The notes under the pieces were generated by a model, which was not told the DNA's origin, ran no database searches, and was given only the letters and a program-made list of their open reading frames with translations. From Roseburia_C sp900315735 (GTDB lineage Bacteria; Bacillota; Clostridia; Lachnospirales; Lachnospiraceae), in the NCBI GenBank assembly GCA_052118425.1, contig JBQKHF010000001.1: a stretch of 64,000 nucleotides of DNA; one strand, given 5' to 3'. Every line of letters starts with the position of its first letter. Positions within the stretch are counted from its first letter, which is position 1. Below, piece by piece: positions 14,580-23,667 of the stretch. The translations under genes and the position numbers were made by a program.

Positions 14580-15350
14580 ATGTACGACAATTATGTGTTT
14601 GATCTGTATGGAACGCTGGTAGATATCCACACAGAGGAAAACGATGCCAAGGTATGGGAAAAAATGAGTCTATTTTACGGATTTCATGGAGCTTTATATG
14701 CCCCGGAGGAGTTACAGAAATCTTATCTGGCATTGATTCAAAACAAAGAGACAGACTTAAAGGGAGAGTTGGAAAAGGAACCGCGGTATGCCCATGAGGC
14801 ATTTCCGGAAATTCAGATTGAGCAGGTATTTGCAGAACTTTATGCAAAGAAGGGCATAGAGGCAGACGAAGCATTGGCTGTTCACACCGGACAGTTCTTC
14901 CGTGTACTGACGATGGAATATGTGCGGATTTATGATGGTGTAAGAGAGTTATTAGAGGCATTGAAAAAAAGCGGGAAAAAGGTATATCTTTTATCCAACG
15001 CCCAGCGGATTTTCACAGAGTATGAGATGAATTATTTAGATATCACAAAATACTTTGACGATATTTTTATTTCATCTGATTACGGAACCAAGAAACCGGA
15101 CATCCGCTTTTTTGAACAACTGATAGAAAAGTATCATCTGGATGTGAAGAAAACACTGATGATTGGAAATGATGTACGCTGTGACATCAATGGAGCCAAA
15201 GAGGCAGGTCTTGACACTTTTTACATTCATTCAAATATTTCTCCGAAGGATGATAAAAAGCCGGACAGTACCTATTACCTGCCTGCAATGGATATGAAAA
15301 AAGTAAAAGAACTTATCCTGCAAAACGCTTCCGGTACTCACGGGGCGTAA
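14580..15350 (+). CDS. HAD-superfamily hydrolase, YjjG/5'-nucleotidase-like
   Basis: Cytoplasmic HAD phosphatase, subfamily IA. ATG 14580 follows TAGGAGACGGG and gives the motif-I start YVFDLYGTLVD; the open frame further upstream overlaps corA. Motif II is LLSNAQRI, motif III the Lys in TKKPD, motif IV MIGNDVRCDINGA. The helical cap lies between about residues 15 and 100. Product of 256 aa. Substrate cannot be read from sequence; nucleotides or sugar phosphates are usual for the group. Its last 38 bases overlap the 3' end of the opposing AraC gene. Confidence 0.85.
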   Translation: MYDNYVFDLYGTLVDIHTEENDAKVWEKMSLFYGFHGALYAPEELQKSYLALIQNKETDLKGELEKEPRYAHEAFPEIQIEQVFAELYAKKGIEADEALAVHTGQFFRVLTMEYVRIYDGVRELLEALKKSGKKVYLLSNAQRIFTEYEMNYLDITKYFDDIFISSDYGTKKPDIRFFEQLIEKYHLDVKKTLMIGNDVRCDINGAKEAGLDTFYIHSNISPKDDKKPDSTYYLPAMDMKKVKELILQNASGTHGA

Positions 15351-16194
15351 CATAAAAACGTTTCTTAAACAGCCGGTTGAAGTAAGAAAGGTTATCAAAG
15401 CCTACTTCAGCGGCAATGTCTAATATAGAAGCTTCAGACGAGATAAGCAGCCGGCTGGCCATGGTCAGCCGGTAATCATTTAAATATTCTGTAAAAGTAG
15501 TTCCCATGGTATTTTTAAAAAACTTCATAAAATGAGACTGGCTTAAGTTTAACGCATCTGCCATTTCTTCAATGGAGATTTTACTGGCGTAATTTGTCTC
15601 AATATATTTGATGATGCGTTTCATCTTTTCCAGAGATTTCTGGTTTTTGCGGGATACACTTGTTTCACAGCAGTTAGAAATCAGAATGGAAAAGAGCAGA
15701 AAAAGCTGTCCTTTAATCACAAGCTGGAAAGCCGGTGGATTGGTCTTACAGACTTCATCCGCAGCATTGATACATCCGGCAATTTCATTATAGAATGGCA
15801 TGCCCGGTGTAAAATGTGTGGTAAGCCGCAGCGTGCCATCTAAAAGCGGTGTAAAGTAGCGGCTGTTGCAGATGTCTGTCTGTTTGGCAAGGAGCATTTC
15901 CAGTTTAAAAATAATATTAATGTATTCCATTTTGTAATCGAGATACTGCTCAATGGAATGAACCTGTCCCGGAAGAATCAGAAGAATACTTCCTTCCTGA
16001 ACCGGGTATTCCTCCAGGTCTACGGTAATCAGTCCTCTGCCTTTTTTGATATAGATAATTTCCGTTTCATCATGCCAGTGGGCAGGCACCCGCTCAAAGT
16101 CCAAGGGGATGGAACAGGGATAGGTGATATACGGGAAACTTTCTGAGCCATGTGATTTCTTTTCCTGGTAATTTTCATATTCGAGAATATTCAT
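15313..16194 (-). CDS. AraC-family transcriptional regulator with cupin sensor domain
   Basis: DNA-binding regulator of 293 aa. The N-terminal half is a cupin-like sensor (HWHDETEIIYIKKGRG; EGSILLILPGQVHS), and the C-terminal half carries two helix-turn-helix units ending YFNRLFKKRFYVTPREYRKRF. A linker helix KMKRIIKYIETNYASKISIEEMA (positions about 190-212) leads into the DNA-binding part. Such proteins usually sense a sugar and control nearby genes. It is transcribed away from glgP with a 175-base shared upstream region, so glgP is a candidate target (inference). The start MNILEYENYQ follows GGCGTTT and a weak ribosome site, so the exact start is less certain. Confidence 0.9.
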   Translation of the reverse strand: MNILEYENYQEKKSHGSESFPYITYPCSIPLDFERVPAHWHDETEIIYIKKGRGLITVDLEEYPVQEGSILLILPGQVHSIEQYLDYKMEYINIIFKLEMLLAKQTDICNSRYFTPLLDGTLRLTTHFTPGMPFYNEIAGCINAADEVCKTNPPAFQLVIKGQLFLLFSILISNCCETSVSRKNQKSLEKMKRIIKYIETNYASKISIEEMADALNLSQSHFMKFFKNTMGTTFTEYLNDYRLTMASRLLISSEASILDIAAEVGFDNLSYFNRLFKKRFYVTPREYRKRFAG

Positions 16195-16369
16195 GGGAAA
16201 CGCCTTTCGTCAAAATGTACAAAAAAGTTAAATTTTCTAAAATCATCGAAATATGATAGTATTGTACCACTTTTGATAGGGATATTACAAGAAAATGTAA
16301 AAGAAATGTTAGATAATGCATACATAAGAGAAAGAACGAACCGAATTCAAATTTAACGGAGGGTCAAAA

Positions 16370-18625
16370 ATGAATTTACAGGAAATCGTAACAAAGAAAT
16401 ATAACAAGGGAATTGCTGATTGTTCTAACGAAGAATTATACTTCGCATTATTAGAGATGACAAAAGCAATGGCTGAGAAGAAAGAGAACCACAACGGAAA
16501 GAAAAAATTATATTATATTTCCGCAGAGTTCTTAATTGGAAAACTTCTCTCCAACAACCTGATTAACTTAGGCGTATATGATGAAGTAAGAGATGTACTT
16601 GCAGCAAATGGCAAAGACATCTGTGCAATTGAAGAGGTTGAGCCGGAACCATCACTTGGTAACGGTGGTCTTGGAAGACTTGCAGCATGCTTCCTTGATT
16701 CTATCGCAACATTAGGATTAAACGGTGATGGAGTTGGACTTAACTATCATTACGGATTATTCAAACAGGTATTTGAAAACAACCTTCAGAAAGAAACCAA
16801 GAATCCTTGGATTCAGGATGAAAGCTGGCTGACAAAGACAGATAAGAGCTACCAGGTACAGTTTGGTGGATTTAATGTAACTTCAAGATTATATGATATT
16901 GATGTTACCGGATATGAAAACACAACCAATAAACTTCATTTATTCGATATCGAAACAGTAGATGAGAGCATCGTTGGTGATGGAATTGACTTTGATAAAG
17001 AGGATATCAAGAAAAACCTGACATTATTCTTATATCCGGATGACAGCGATGACAAGGGACGTCTCCTTCGTGTTTACCAGCAGTACTTCATGGTAAGCAA
17101 CGCTGCACAGTTAATCTTAGATGAAGCTGTAGAAAGAGGATGCAATTTACATGACCTCGCTGATTATGCAGTAATCCAGATTAATGATACCCATCCATCT
17201 ATGGTAATCCCAGAGATGATTCGTCTGTTAATGGAAAGAGGAATCGGCATGGACGAGGCTATTGCAGTCGTTTCCAAGTGCTGTGCATATACCAACCACA
17301 CCATCTTAGCAGAAGCATTAGAGAAATGGCCAATCTCTTTCTTAGAGAAAGCTGTTCCACAGTTAATGCCAATCATCTACGAATTAAACAACCGTGTAGT
17401 TGCTAAATATGATGACAAGTCTGTATACATCATCGATGATGAGAAACGTGTACACATGGCTCATATGGATATCCACTACGGATTCAGCGTAAATGGTGTT
17501 GCATACCTTCATACAGAAATCTTAAAAGATTCTGAGTTAAATAACTTCTACAAGATTTATCCTGAGAAGTTCAACAACAAGACAAACGGTATCACATTCC
17601 GTCGTTGGTTATTACACTGCGACAAGGGATTAACATCCTTAATCGAAGAACTGATTGGACCAGGCTTCAAGAAAGATGCAATGGAACTGGAAAAATTAGG
17701 ACAGTTCGTAAACGACGATGCAGTATTAGATAAATTACTTGCAATCAAGACTGAGAACAAAGTTGTTCTTAAGAACTACTTAAAAGCAACACAGAACATC
17801 GACTTAGATGAGAACTCAGTATTTGATATCCAGATTAAGAGATTACATGAGTACAAGAGACAGCAGATGAATGCACTCTATGTAATTAACAAATATTTTG
17901 AAATCAAAGCAGGAAAGAAACCGGCAAGAAAGATTACAGCAATCTTTGGTGCAAAGGCAGCTCCGGCTTACGTAATTGCAAAAGACATTATCCATTTAAT
18001 TCTCTGCTTACAGCAGTTAATCGCAAATGACCCGGAAGTAAGCCCATACTTACAGGTTGTTATGGTAGAGAACTACAATGTTACATTAGCTGAGAAATTA
18101 ATCCCGGCAGCAGATATTCATGAGCAGATTTCCTTAGCTTCCAAAGAGGCATCCGGAACATCCAACATGAAGTTCATGTTAAACGGTGCAGTAGCAATCG
18201 GAACCATGGACGGAGCAAACGTAGAAATGCATCAGTTAGTAGGAGATGATAACATCTACATCTTTGGTGAGTCTTCTGACGAAGTAATTGAGCACTACGC
18301 AAAAGCTGATTATGTATCCCGCAAGTACTATGACAACGATGCAGATATCAAACGTGCAATCGACTTCATCGTAAGTGATGAAATGAAAGCAATCGGAAAT
18401 GCAGAGAACTTAGAGAGACTCTTTAACGAGTTAATCAACAAAGACTGGTTCATGACTCTTCCGGATTTCGAATCTTATCGTGCAAAGAAAGATGAAATGC
18501 TTGCAGATTATGAAGATAGAAAAGCATGGGCAAAAATGATGCTGACAAATATCAGCAAAGCTGGCTTCTTCTCATCTGACCGTACAATTGATCAGTACAA
18601 CAAAGATATTTGGAAATTAGACTAA
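16370..18625 (+). CDS. glgP: Glycogen/starch/alpha-glucan phosphorylase
   Basis: PLP-dependent enzyme that releases glucose-1-phosphate from glycogen or maltodextrins. The 751-aa product is somewhat shorter than the usual 790-840. Seen: EPEPSLGNGGLGRLAACFLDS near residue 90 (broken here only for length), YGLFKQ, NDTHP, AYTNHTILAEALEKW, FDIQIKRLHEYKRQQ, and the PLP-binding region EASGTSNMKFMLNG. A strong GGAGG precedes ATG 16370. The gene lies alone between a divergent AraC regulator and a terminator; no other glg gene is in the window. In anaerobes it would mobilise stored glycogen. Confidence 0.96.
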   Translation: MNLQEIVTKKYNKGIADCSNEELYFALLEMTKAMAEKKENHNGKKKLYYISAEFLIGKLLSNNLINLGVYDEVRDVLAANGKDICAIEEVEPEPSLGNGGLGRLAACFLDSIATLGLNGDGVGLNYHYGLFKQVFENNLQKETKNPWIQDESWLTKTDKSYQVQFGGFNVTSRLYDIDVTGYENTTNKLHLFDIETVDESIVGDGIDFDKEDIKKNLTLFLYPDDSDDKGRLLRVYQQYFMVSNAAQLILDEAVERGCNLHDLADYAVIQINDTHPSMVIPEMIRLLMERGIGMDEAIAVVSKCCAYTNHTILAEALEKWPISFLEKAVPQLMPIIYELNNRVVAKYDDKSVYIIDDEKRVHMAHMDIHYGFSVNGVAYLHTEILKDSELNNFYKIYPEKFNNKTNGITFRRWLLHCDKGLTSLIEELIGPGFKKDAMELEKLGQFVNDDAVLDKLLAIKTENKVVLKNYLKATQNIDLDENSVFDIQIKRLHEYKRQQMNALYVINKYFEIKAGKKPARKITAIFGAKAAPAYVIAKDIIHLILCLQQLIANDPEVSPYLQVVMVENYNVTLAEKLIPAADIHEQISLASKEASGTSNMKFMLNGAVAIGTMDGANVEMHQLVGDDNIYIFGESSDEVIEHYAKADYVSRKYYDNDADIKRAIDFIVSDEMKAIGNAENLERLFNELINKDWFMTLPDFESYRAKKDEMLADYEDRKAWAKMMLTNISKAGFFSSDRTIDQYNKDIWKLD

Positions 18626-18655
18626 ATTTTGATAAAAGTATTCTCCAACCTTTAA

Positions 18656-18695
18656 AAACAATGAGGGACAGATAGAAATATCTGTCCCTTGTTGC
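18656..18695 (+). terminator. glgP terminator
   Basis: GAGGGACAGATA pairs with TATCTGTCCCTT around GAAA; a weaker T-rich tail follows near 18695-18700. Confidence 0.65.
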
Positions 18696-18723
18696 GTTTT
18701 ATGCGCTATGCATCTGTAAGGAA

Positions 18724-18778
18724 CTGCCGGTTATCTGGAAAGAACTGCAGAGGGCAGCTTTTTGTGGATAACCGGCAG
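18724..18778. terminator. Second hairpin between converging glgP and S1 genes
   Basis: CTGCCGGTTATC (18724-18735) pairs perfectly with GATAACCGGCAG (18767-18778); an inner AAAGAACTGC / GCAGCTTT stem fills the loop. TTTTTT follows on the plus strand near 18788. It probably serves as a backup or bidirectional terminator. Confidence 0.6.
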
Positions 18779-18805
18779 CTTTGGTTGTTTTTTATGAAAT
18801 ATGAC

Positions 18806-19729
18806 TTAGAGCTTCAATCCTTTTAACAGTGCGCCAAGGCTTGTAGAAGCACTTTCGTCAGAAGTATAAGCAGATAAATCTTCTTTTTCTTCTACGGAAG
18901 TATCTACCATTTCTTCTTCCAAGGCGCGCATGTTTAAGCTGATTTTGCCGTCGTTGGTATTTAAAAGTTTAGCCTTTACATGCTGGCCTTCCTTTAATAC
19001 TTCGGAAGGTTTGTTGATACGGCGTTCGCAAATCTGGGAAATGTGGACAAGTCCCGTAAGTCCGTCCCCAAGGTTGATAAATGCACCATATGGCATCAGG
19101 CTTTCCACCGTTCCTTCTACGATACTTCCCGGAACTAACATGGCAATTTTATGATTTCTCTCTTCCGCTTCTTTTTCAAGAGCAACGGATTTTCCGGAGA
19201 GCACCAGTCGGTCATCTTCTTCATCGACAGTAATGACACGGACTTCTAATTCCTTTCCAACGTAGCTTTCCGTATCTTCCACATAGGCTGTGGTAATCTG
19301 GGAAGCCGGGATAAAACCGCGAATGCCATAAAGATATGCAACTACACCGGCTTTTACCGTTTCACTGACCTTTACGGTAACAACGGTTTCATTTTCCAAT
19401 AACTCTTTTAGCTTATCCCAGGCAAGGACTTCATTGGCTTCTTTCATGGAAAGCAGGATATTGCCTTCTCCATCATCCCGGCGGATGACGGTTGCTTCTA
19501 AGACATCTCCCGGATGGATGTGCTCATCAATGACAAAGGATGGGTCGTTGCTGACTTCATCAGCTTTGATGATTCCCGGTGCATAATACTTTAAGTCCAA
19601 TGTGATGGCATCTTCATCCACAGAGATAACGGTTCCGGTTAAGATATCTCCTTCATTGATTTTCCGGAAGGAAGCCTCAAGCTCTGCTTCAAAGTCCTGC
19701 ATGGTTTCTTTTACTTCGTTTTCTGACAT
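18806..19729 (-). CDS. S1-domain RNA-binding protein (ribosomal protein S1-like)
   Basis: 307-aa cytoplasmic RNA-binding protein with three S1/OB folds, beginning near GDILTGTVISVDEDAITLDL (residue 23), TVVTVKVSETVKAGVVAYLYGIRGFIP (about 110; landmark only) and GSIVEGTVESLMPYGAFINL (about 195). The third repeat is the best match, with GYGAFI-type and LVHISQI elements. Genuine S1 has four to six repeats, so this is the short Firmicute S1-like type (YpfD-like). The start MSENEVKETM has AAGAGG a few bases upstream. Only 28 bases separate the start codon from long palindromic element B, so its 5' leader must include or begin inside that element. Confidence 0.88.
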   Translation of the reverse strand: MSENEVKETMQDFEAELEASFRKINEGDILTGTVISVDEDAITLDLKYYAPGIIKADEVSNDPSFVIDEHIHPGDVLEATVIRRDDGEGNILLSMKEANEVLAWDKLKELLENETVVTVKVSETVKAGVVAYLYGIRGFIPASQITTAYVEDTESYVGKELEVRVITVDEEDDRLVLSGKSVALEKEAEERNHKIAMLVPGSIVEGTVESLMPYGAFINLGDGLTGLVHISQICERRINKPSEVLKEGQHVKAKLLNTNDGKISLNMRALEEEMVDTSVEEKEDLSAYTSDESASTSLGALLKGLKL

Positions 19730-19757
19730 AGTAAAACCTCTTTTCTTATCTGATTCT

Positions 19758-20291
19758 GGTTAGGCAATTGCGAAAGGGGACAGAAACTGCCGGTACAGAA
19801 GTTTTGCGGTATTCCAAGACGCTGATTTTCGGATGATGAAATACCACCGTTCTAAGTGGTTCGTTTTTCTTTTTTCGATAAAAACAGTCTTTTCCATGTT
19901 TGAGCAGAATCAGGGTACTGTCCGTCAAAGTACGGATGCCTGATAAGGGCTGTTAGGGGCACCCGGAATTTCGTCTGGCAACAGGCAACGCTGGTACAGG
20001 GATGTACCAGCGAGGCACAATTGAACATGGATGTGAATTTGTGCCGGTTGCCAGATGAAAGAAAAAGTATGCCGAAATTCCCAGTGCCCCTTGCAGACAT
20101 TATGTGGCATCCGCCCTTGACGGACAGTGCCCCGATTCTGTCAAAGCAAGCGAAAAGACAGTTTATAATCAAGAAAAACAAACCACTAAGAACGGTTGGC
20201 ATTTCACATCAAAGAAAATCAGATGCCCTTGGAATGCCACAAAACTTTTCTTGCCGGAATCCCTTCTATCCCGCTTCGCAATCGCCTAACC
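19758..20291. repeat. Long palindromic element B (family LP), with central core
   Basis: A 534-bp imperfect palindrome. The ends are GGTTAGGC (19758-19765) and GCCTAACC (20284-20291), continued inward by ATTGCGAA / TTCGCAAT. Each arm is about 220 bases. Matched inner parts include AGTTTTGCGGTATTCCAAG with its right-hand complement, ACTGTCCGTCAA (19917-19928) with TTGACGGACAGT, and GGGGCACnnGGAATTTCG with CGAAATTCCnnGTGCCCC. The centre is the 67-nt two-hairpin core at 19984-20050. Open frames inside it are accidents of the palindrome. It fills the 689-base gap between the S1 gene and the lipoprotein gene except for the lipoprotein promoter. Confidence 0.92.
19984..20050 (+). other. Conserved 67-nt two-hairpin core of element B
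   Basis: Two hairpins sit side by side: CGCTGGTAC / GTACCAGCG with loop AGGGAT, then GGCACAA / TTGTGCC enclosing the conserved TTGAACATGGATGTGAA. They are closed by TCTGGCAAC / GTTGCCAGA, forming a three-way junction. The same 67 bases occur on the minus strand at 62159-62225 with four differences, all of them in two compensated base pairs (T-A to C-G, A-T to G-C). Confidence 0.85.
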
Positions 20292-20365
20292 ATATGCATG
20301 AGAAAAACTCATGATTTTTCTTGCAGTGTATCACAGGAAACGAAGAAAAACAAGCCGGGGCGAGG

Positions 20366-20394
20366 TTGAAAGAAGAACCTTAATTTGCTATACT
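20366..20394 (+). promoter_or_regulatory. Promoter of the TPR lipoprotein gene
   Basis: TTGAAA (20366-20371), 17 bases, TATACT (20389-20394), 24 bases before ATG 20419. Confidence 0.65.
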
Positions 20395-20418
20395 AAAGCG
20401 GATGAAAGCGAGGCAATT

Positions 20419-21375
20419 ATGAAGAAAATAAAATATATGGCAGTCGTACTTGCGGCAGGTCTGCTGTTAGCCGGCTGTGAGGCAGATGAGACACAGAATA
20501 ATAAAGACGCATATCGGCAGATTGGAATCAACTGCATGCAGGAAGGTGACTATGAAGGAGCCATTGATGCATTTCAGAATGCACTGGATCAGTCACTGGC
20601 AGTGGTAGGAGAAGAAGAGATAGACACCTGTTATTATAAGGCTGCGGCACAGTATGCGGCAGGAAAGAAAGAGGATGCCATTGAGACATATCAGGCATTA
20701 ATCGATTATGATAAGAAAAATGCCCAGGCATATTTCCTTTTGGGAGAACTGTACCGGAAAGAAAATGATATGGACAAAGCAAAAGAAAATTTTGATCTGG
20801 CAGCACAGTATGCCGGCTGTGATTATGAAATGTATATTGCTTTGTACCATGAGTGCTATGCTGCGGGAATGCAGACCGAAGGACAGGAGTATCTGAAAAA
20901 AGGCATTGAAGCAGGTGGCAAATCAGCGGAGGATTATACCCAGAGAGGCAGAATTTATCTTTTGCTGGGAGATTATGATAATGCGGAAACAGAGCTTACC
21001 ACCGCCATTGATAAAAAGAGCACAGAAGCTTCTTTATATATGGCACAGCTCTATGAAGCAAAGGGCGAAGATGAGAAGGCAACCGGCTTATATAAAGAAT
21101 ATGTAGATGAAAATCAGGACAATCCGACGGCATTAATCTGTTTGGGAAGAATGGAATTAGAAAAGGGTAATTATGACAGTGCAATAAATTATCTTAAGAT
21201 GGCACTGGATTTGGATGCAGGATCACAGAAGCAGGAGGCACAGCGTAATCTGATACTGGCGTATGAACAGAGCGGAGATTTCGCATCTGCCAAAAGTGAG
21301 ATGGAGGATTATACAAAGAATTATCCGAATGATGAAGAAGCTGCCCGGGAATACTTGTTTTTAATGACTCGTTAA
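20419..21375 (+). CDS. TPR-repeat lipoprotein
   Basis: 318-aa surface lipoprotein of unknown function. The start is ATG 20419, after a promoter at 20366-20394 and GAGG at 20410. It begins with a signal peptide MKKIKYMAVVLAAGLLLAGC whose lipobox LAGC puts the lipidated cysteine at residue 20. The rest is almost wholly TPR units (for example GDYEGAIDAFQNALDQ, AAGKKEDAIETYQALI, KENFDLAAQYAG, GNYDSAINYLKMALDLD), about eight in number. A protein-protein scaffold on the outer face of the membrane is the likely role. The Cof-type HAD gene follows 66 bases later. Confidence 0.88.
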   Translation: MKKIKYMAVVLAAGLLLAGCEADETQNNKDAYRQIGINCMQEGDYEGAIDAFQNALDQSLAVVGEEEIDTCYYKAAAQYAAGKKEDAIETYQALIDYDKKNAQAYFLLGELYRKENDMDKAKENFDLAAQYAGCDYEMYIALYHECYAAGMQTEGQEYLKKGIEAGGKSAEDYTQRGRIYLLLGDYDNAETELTTAIDKKSTEASLYMAQLYEAKGEDEKATGLYKEYVDENQDNPTALICLGRMELEKGNYDSAINYLKMALDLDAGSQKQEAQRNLILAYEQSGDFASAKSEMEDYTKNYPNDEEAAREYLFLMTR

Positions 21376-21441
21376 GCAAAAAGGGCAAAATGTATGGGAC
21401 AGGAAAGCAAGGGGAAAAAGGCAGAGAGGAAAAATACGAAA

Positions 21442-22251
21442 ATGAGTGAAACCTATGAGATTATCGTGCTGGATTTGGATGGTACTTTAACCAATTCCAA
21501 GAAAGTCATTACACCAAAGACGAAAGACGCACTGATGCGGATTCAGAAGGAAGGAAAAAAAGTAGTGCTGGCCTCCGGCCGTCCTACCGGAGGCATCGTA
21601 AAGCTGGCAGATGAACTGGATTTGAAGAGTTATGGCGGATTTGTACTGGCATTTAACGGTGGAAAGATTATTAATTATGAGACCGGAGAGATTGTATACA
21701 ATAAGACGATACCGGTAGAACTGGTACCGGCAGTGTATGAGCAGGCATGCAGACTGGGTGTGGGCGTACTTACTTATAAGGGAAATACCATCATCCATGG
21801 AAATGGAGTCAATGAATACAGCCGCATCGAGGCAAAGATTAATGGAATGCCTATTGAAGAAGTAGATAATTTTGCAGAATATGTAGATTATCCGGTGAAT
21901 AAATTCCTGATGACCGGAGAGCCGGAAAAGATTGCAAAGGCGCAGGATGTTATGCGGCAGACCTTTGGAGAACAATTAAATATTTTCCGTTCAGAACCGT
22001 TTTTCTTAGAGATTGTTCCGCCATCCATTGATAAGGCATATTCTCTTGGAAAACTGTTGGAGCATCTGGGAGAAAAGAAGGAACAGATGATTTGCTGTGG
22101 AGATGGATTTAATGACAAATCCATGATTGCATTTGCGGGACTTGGTGTCGCAATGGCAAATGCACAGCCGGAAGTAAAAGAAGTTGCAGATTATATTACC
22201 GCTTCTAATGACGAAGACGGAGTGGCACTTGTCATAGAAAAATTCATGTAA
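21442..22251 (+). CDS. Cof-type HAD hydrolase (sugar phosphatase-like)
   Basis: HAD-superfamily phosphatase, subfamily IIB (Cof/YidA). ATG 21442 is chosen because GAGAGGA lies upstream and the product then begins MSETYEIIVLDLDGTLTNSKK with motif I at the usual place; the frame is open back to 21394. The 269-aa length is normal. Motif II is VLASGRPTGG, motif III the Lys in SIDKAYSL, motif IV CCGDGFNDKSMI. The C2B cap lies between about residues 85 and 190. The natural substrate is unknown; members act on sugar phosphates or PLP. It sits 14 bases before the M18 peptidase gene in the same direction. Confidence 0.9.
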   Translation: MSETYEIIVLDLDGTLTNSKKVITPKTKDALMRIQKEGKKVVLASGRPTGGIVKLADELDLKSYGGFVLAFNGGKIINYETGEIVYNKTIPVELVPAVYEQACRLGVGVLTYKGNTIIHGNGVNEYSRIEAKINGMPIEEVDNFAEYVDYPVNKFLMTGEPEKIAKAQDVMRQTFGEQLNIFRSEPFFLEIVPPSIDKAYSLGKLLEHLGEKKEQMICCGDGFNDKSMIAFAGLGVAMANAQPEVKEVADYITASNDEDGVALVIEKFM

Positions 22252-22265
22252 GGAAGGCGTATGGC

Positions 22266-23540
22266 ATGCAGAAAATAACAGACCTTTTATCCAAAGGAAA
22301 ATCACCCTATCATGCAGCAGAATGGGCAAAAGAGCAGCTGCAGATGGCGGGCTTTGAAGAATTAAAGATACAGGAGCCATGGGAATTACAGACCGGCAGA
22401 AAATATTTTGTAAGACCTTATGCAGGAATGCTGCTTGCATTTTCTGTTCCGGAGCAGATGGGAAGAAAGACGGCACTCCGTCTGATGTTAGCTCATACAG
22501 ATTTCCCATGTTTTAAGATAAAACCGAATCCTGAGGTAAAGACGAAGGATTACCAGCAGTTAAATGTAGAGCCATATGGCGGCATGTTAAAAAATACATG
22601 GTTTGACCGTCCACTTGGAATTTATGGAAAAGTCGTATTGGAATCGGAACAGCCATTTGCACCGGAAGTAAGGCTTTTTGGAAGTGAGGAGCCGGTAGCA
22701 GTGATTCCGTCCTTAGCACCACATCTGAACCGGGAAGCAGGCGGAAAACAGGAGTATGATATGCAAAGAGAACTGCTTCCACTGCTTGGAACAGGGCAGG
22801 ACGGAGAAGTTACAGAGAACTTTTTGGCAGATTACTTAAAAGAGCAGCTTGGATTAGATACAAAAGAGGTTTTAAGTTATGATTTATTCCTTACCAATAT
22901 GGATGAACCGGAATTGATAGGACGTGATAAGACACTTCTTTCTTCTCCGAGAATCGATAATCTGGCATCGGTAGCAGCGATTGTGGAAGCAATGTGTGAA
23001 AAAACTGCCGGAGATTCACTGGTTGTAGCAGGATTATTTGACAATGAGGAAATCGGCAGCCGCTCCAAACAGGGAGCAGACAGCAGCCTTCTTAAGGATG
23101 TGATAACAAAGATAGGACTGTCCTTTGGAATGGCAGAAACAGAAGTAAATGATATGCTCCGGGGCGGATTCCTCTTATCCATAGACGGTGCCCATGCAGT
23201 GCATCCGAATTATACGAATAAATCAGATATTACCAATGATGTAATCCTGGGAAAAGGAATTACTGTAAAGACATCCGCCAGCCAGAGATACCTTTCTGAC
23301 AGCGAGGCTACAGCAGTGGTGATGCAGCTTTGCAAAAAGGCAGATATTCCATATCAGGTGCAGGTAAACCGTTCCGGTATGCCGGGGGGACAGACCCTTG
23401 GACCGATTGCAGTTTCCTATCTGCCGATGCAGGGAGCGGACATCGGAATTCCAATGCTTGCCATGCATTCTGCAAGAGAATTGGCAGATTTGAGAGACTA
23501 TCATGCACTGGCAGCGTTTTTAAAAATATTTTCTGCATAA
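22266..23540 (+). CDS. M18-family aminopeptidase
   Basis: Zinc-dependent cytoplasmic aminopeptidase (ApeB/LAP4 family, often prefers acidic or neutral N-terminal residues). The 424-aa product has the metal-binding elements LAHTDFPCFKIKP (His, Asp), SSPRIDNLAS (Asp), LFDNEEIGSRSKQGA (catalytic and ligand Glu pair, residues about 256-260) and SIDGAHAVHPNY with the later SGMPGGQTLGP. AAGGAAGGCG lies before ATG 22266. Probably cotranscribed with the HAD gene. Peptide recycling is the expected role. Confidence 0.93.
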   Translation: MQKITDLLSKGKSPYHAAEWAKEQLQMAGFEELKIQEPWELQTGRKYFVRPYAGMLLAFSVPEQMGRKTALRLMLAHTDFPCFKIKPNPEVKTKDYQQLNVEPYGGMLKNTWFDRPLGIYGKVVLESEQPFAPEVRLFGSEEPVAVIPSLAPHLNREAGGKQEYDMQRELLPLLGTGQDGEVTENFLADYLKEQLGLDTKEVLSYDLFLTNMDEPELIGRDKTLLSSPRIDNLASVAAIVEAMCEKTAGDSLVVAGLFDNEEIGSRSKQGADSSLLKDVITKIGLSFGMAETEVNDMLRGGFLLSIDGAHAVHPNYTNKSDITNDVILGKGITVKTSASQRYLSDSEATAVVMQLCKKADIPYQVQVNRSGMPGGQTLGPIAVSYLPMQGADIGIPMLAMHSARELADLRDYHALAAFLKIFSA

Positions 23541-23590
23541 AGAAAATGCAGAAAAAGTAAAATTTTTTGGGAAAATATCACAAAATGTCG

Positions 23591-23619
23591 TTGACAATCG
23601 GCAAGATTCAGTGCAAAAT
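23591..23619 (+). promoter_or_regulatory. Promoter of the chemoreceptor gene
   Basis: TTGACA (23591-23596), 17 bases, CAAAAT (23614-23619). It lies in the 127-base gap before the receptor gene. No sigma-D-type TAAA/GCCGATAA motif was seen. Confidence 0.5.
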
Positions 23620-23667
23620 TAGAGGTATAACGTAATGCACCGGAAGTGCATTGATTGGAGGAAATAT

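Noticed and set aside
19746..20314. Open frames on both strands of element B
   Set aside because: Same reason: products of a long inverted repeat, not genes.
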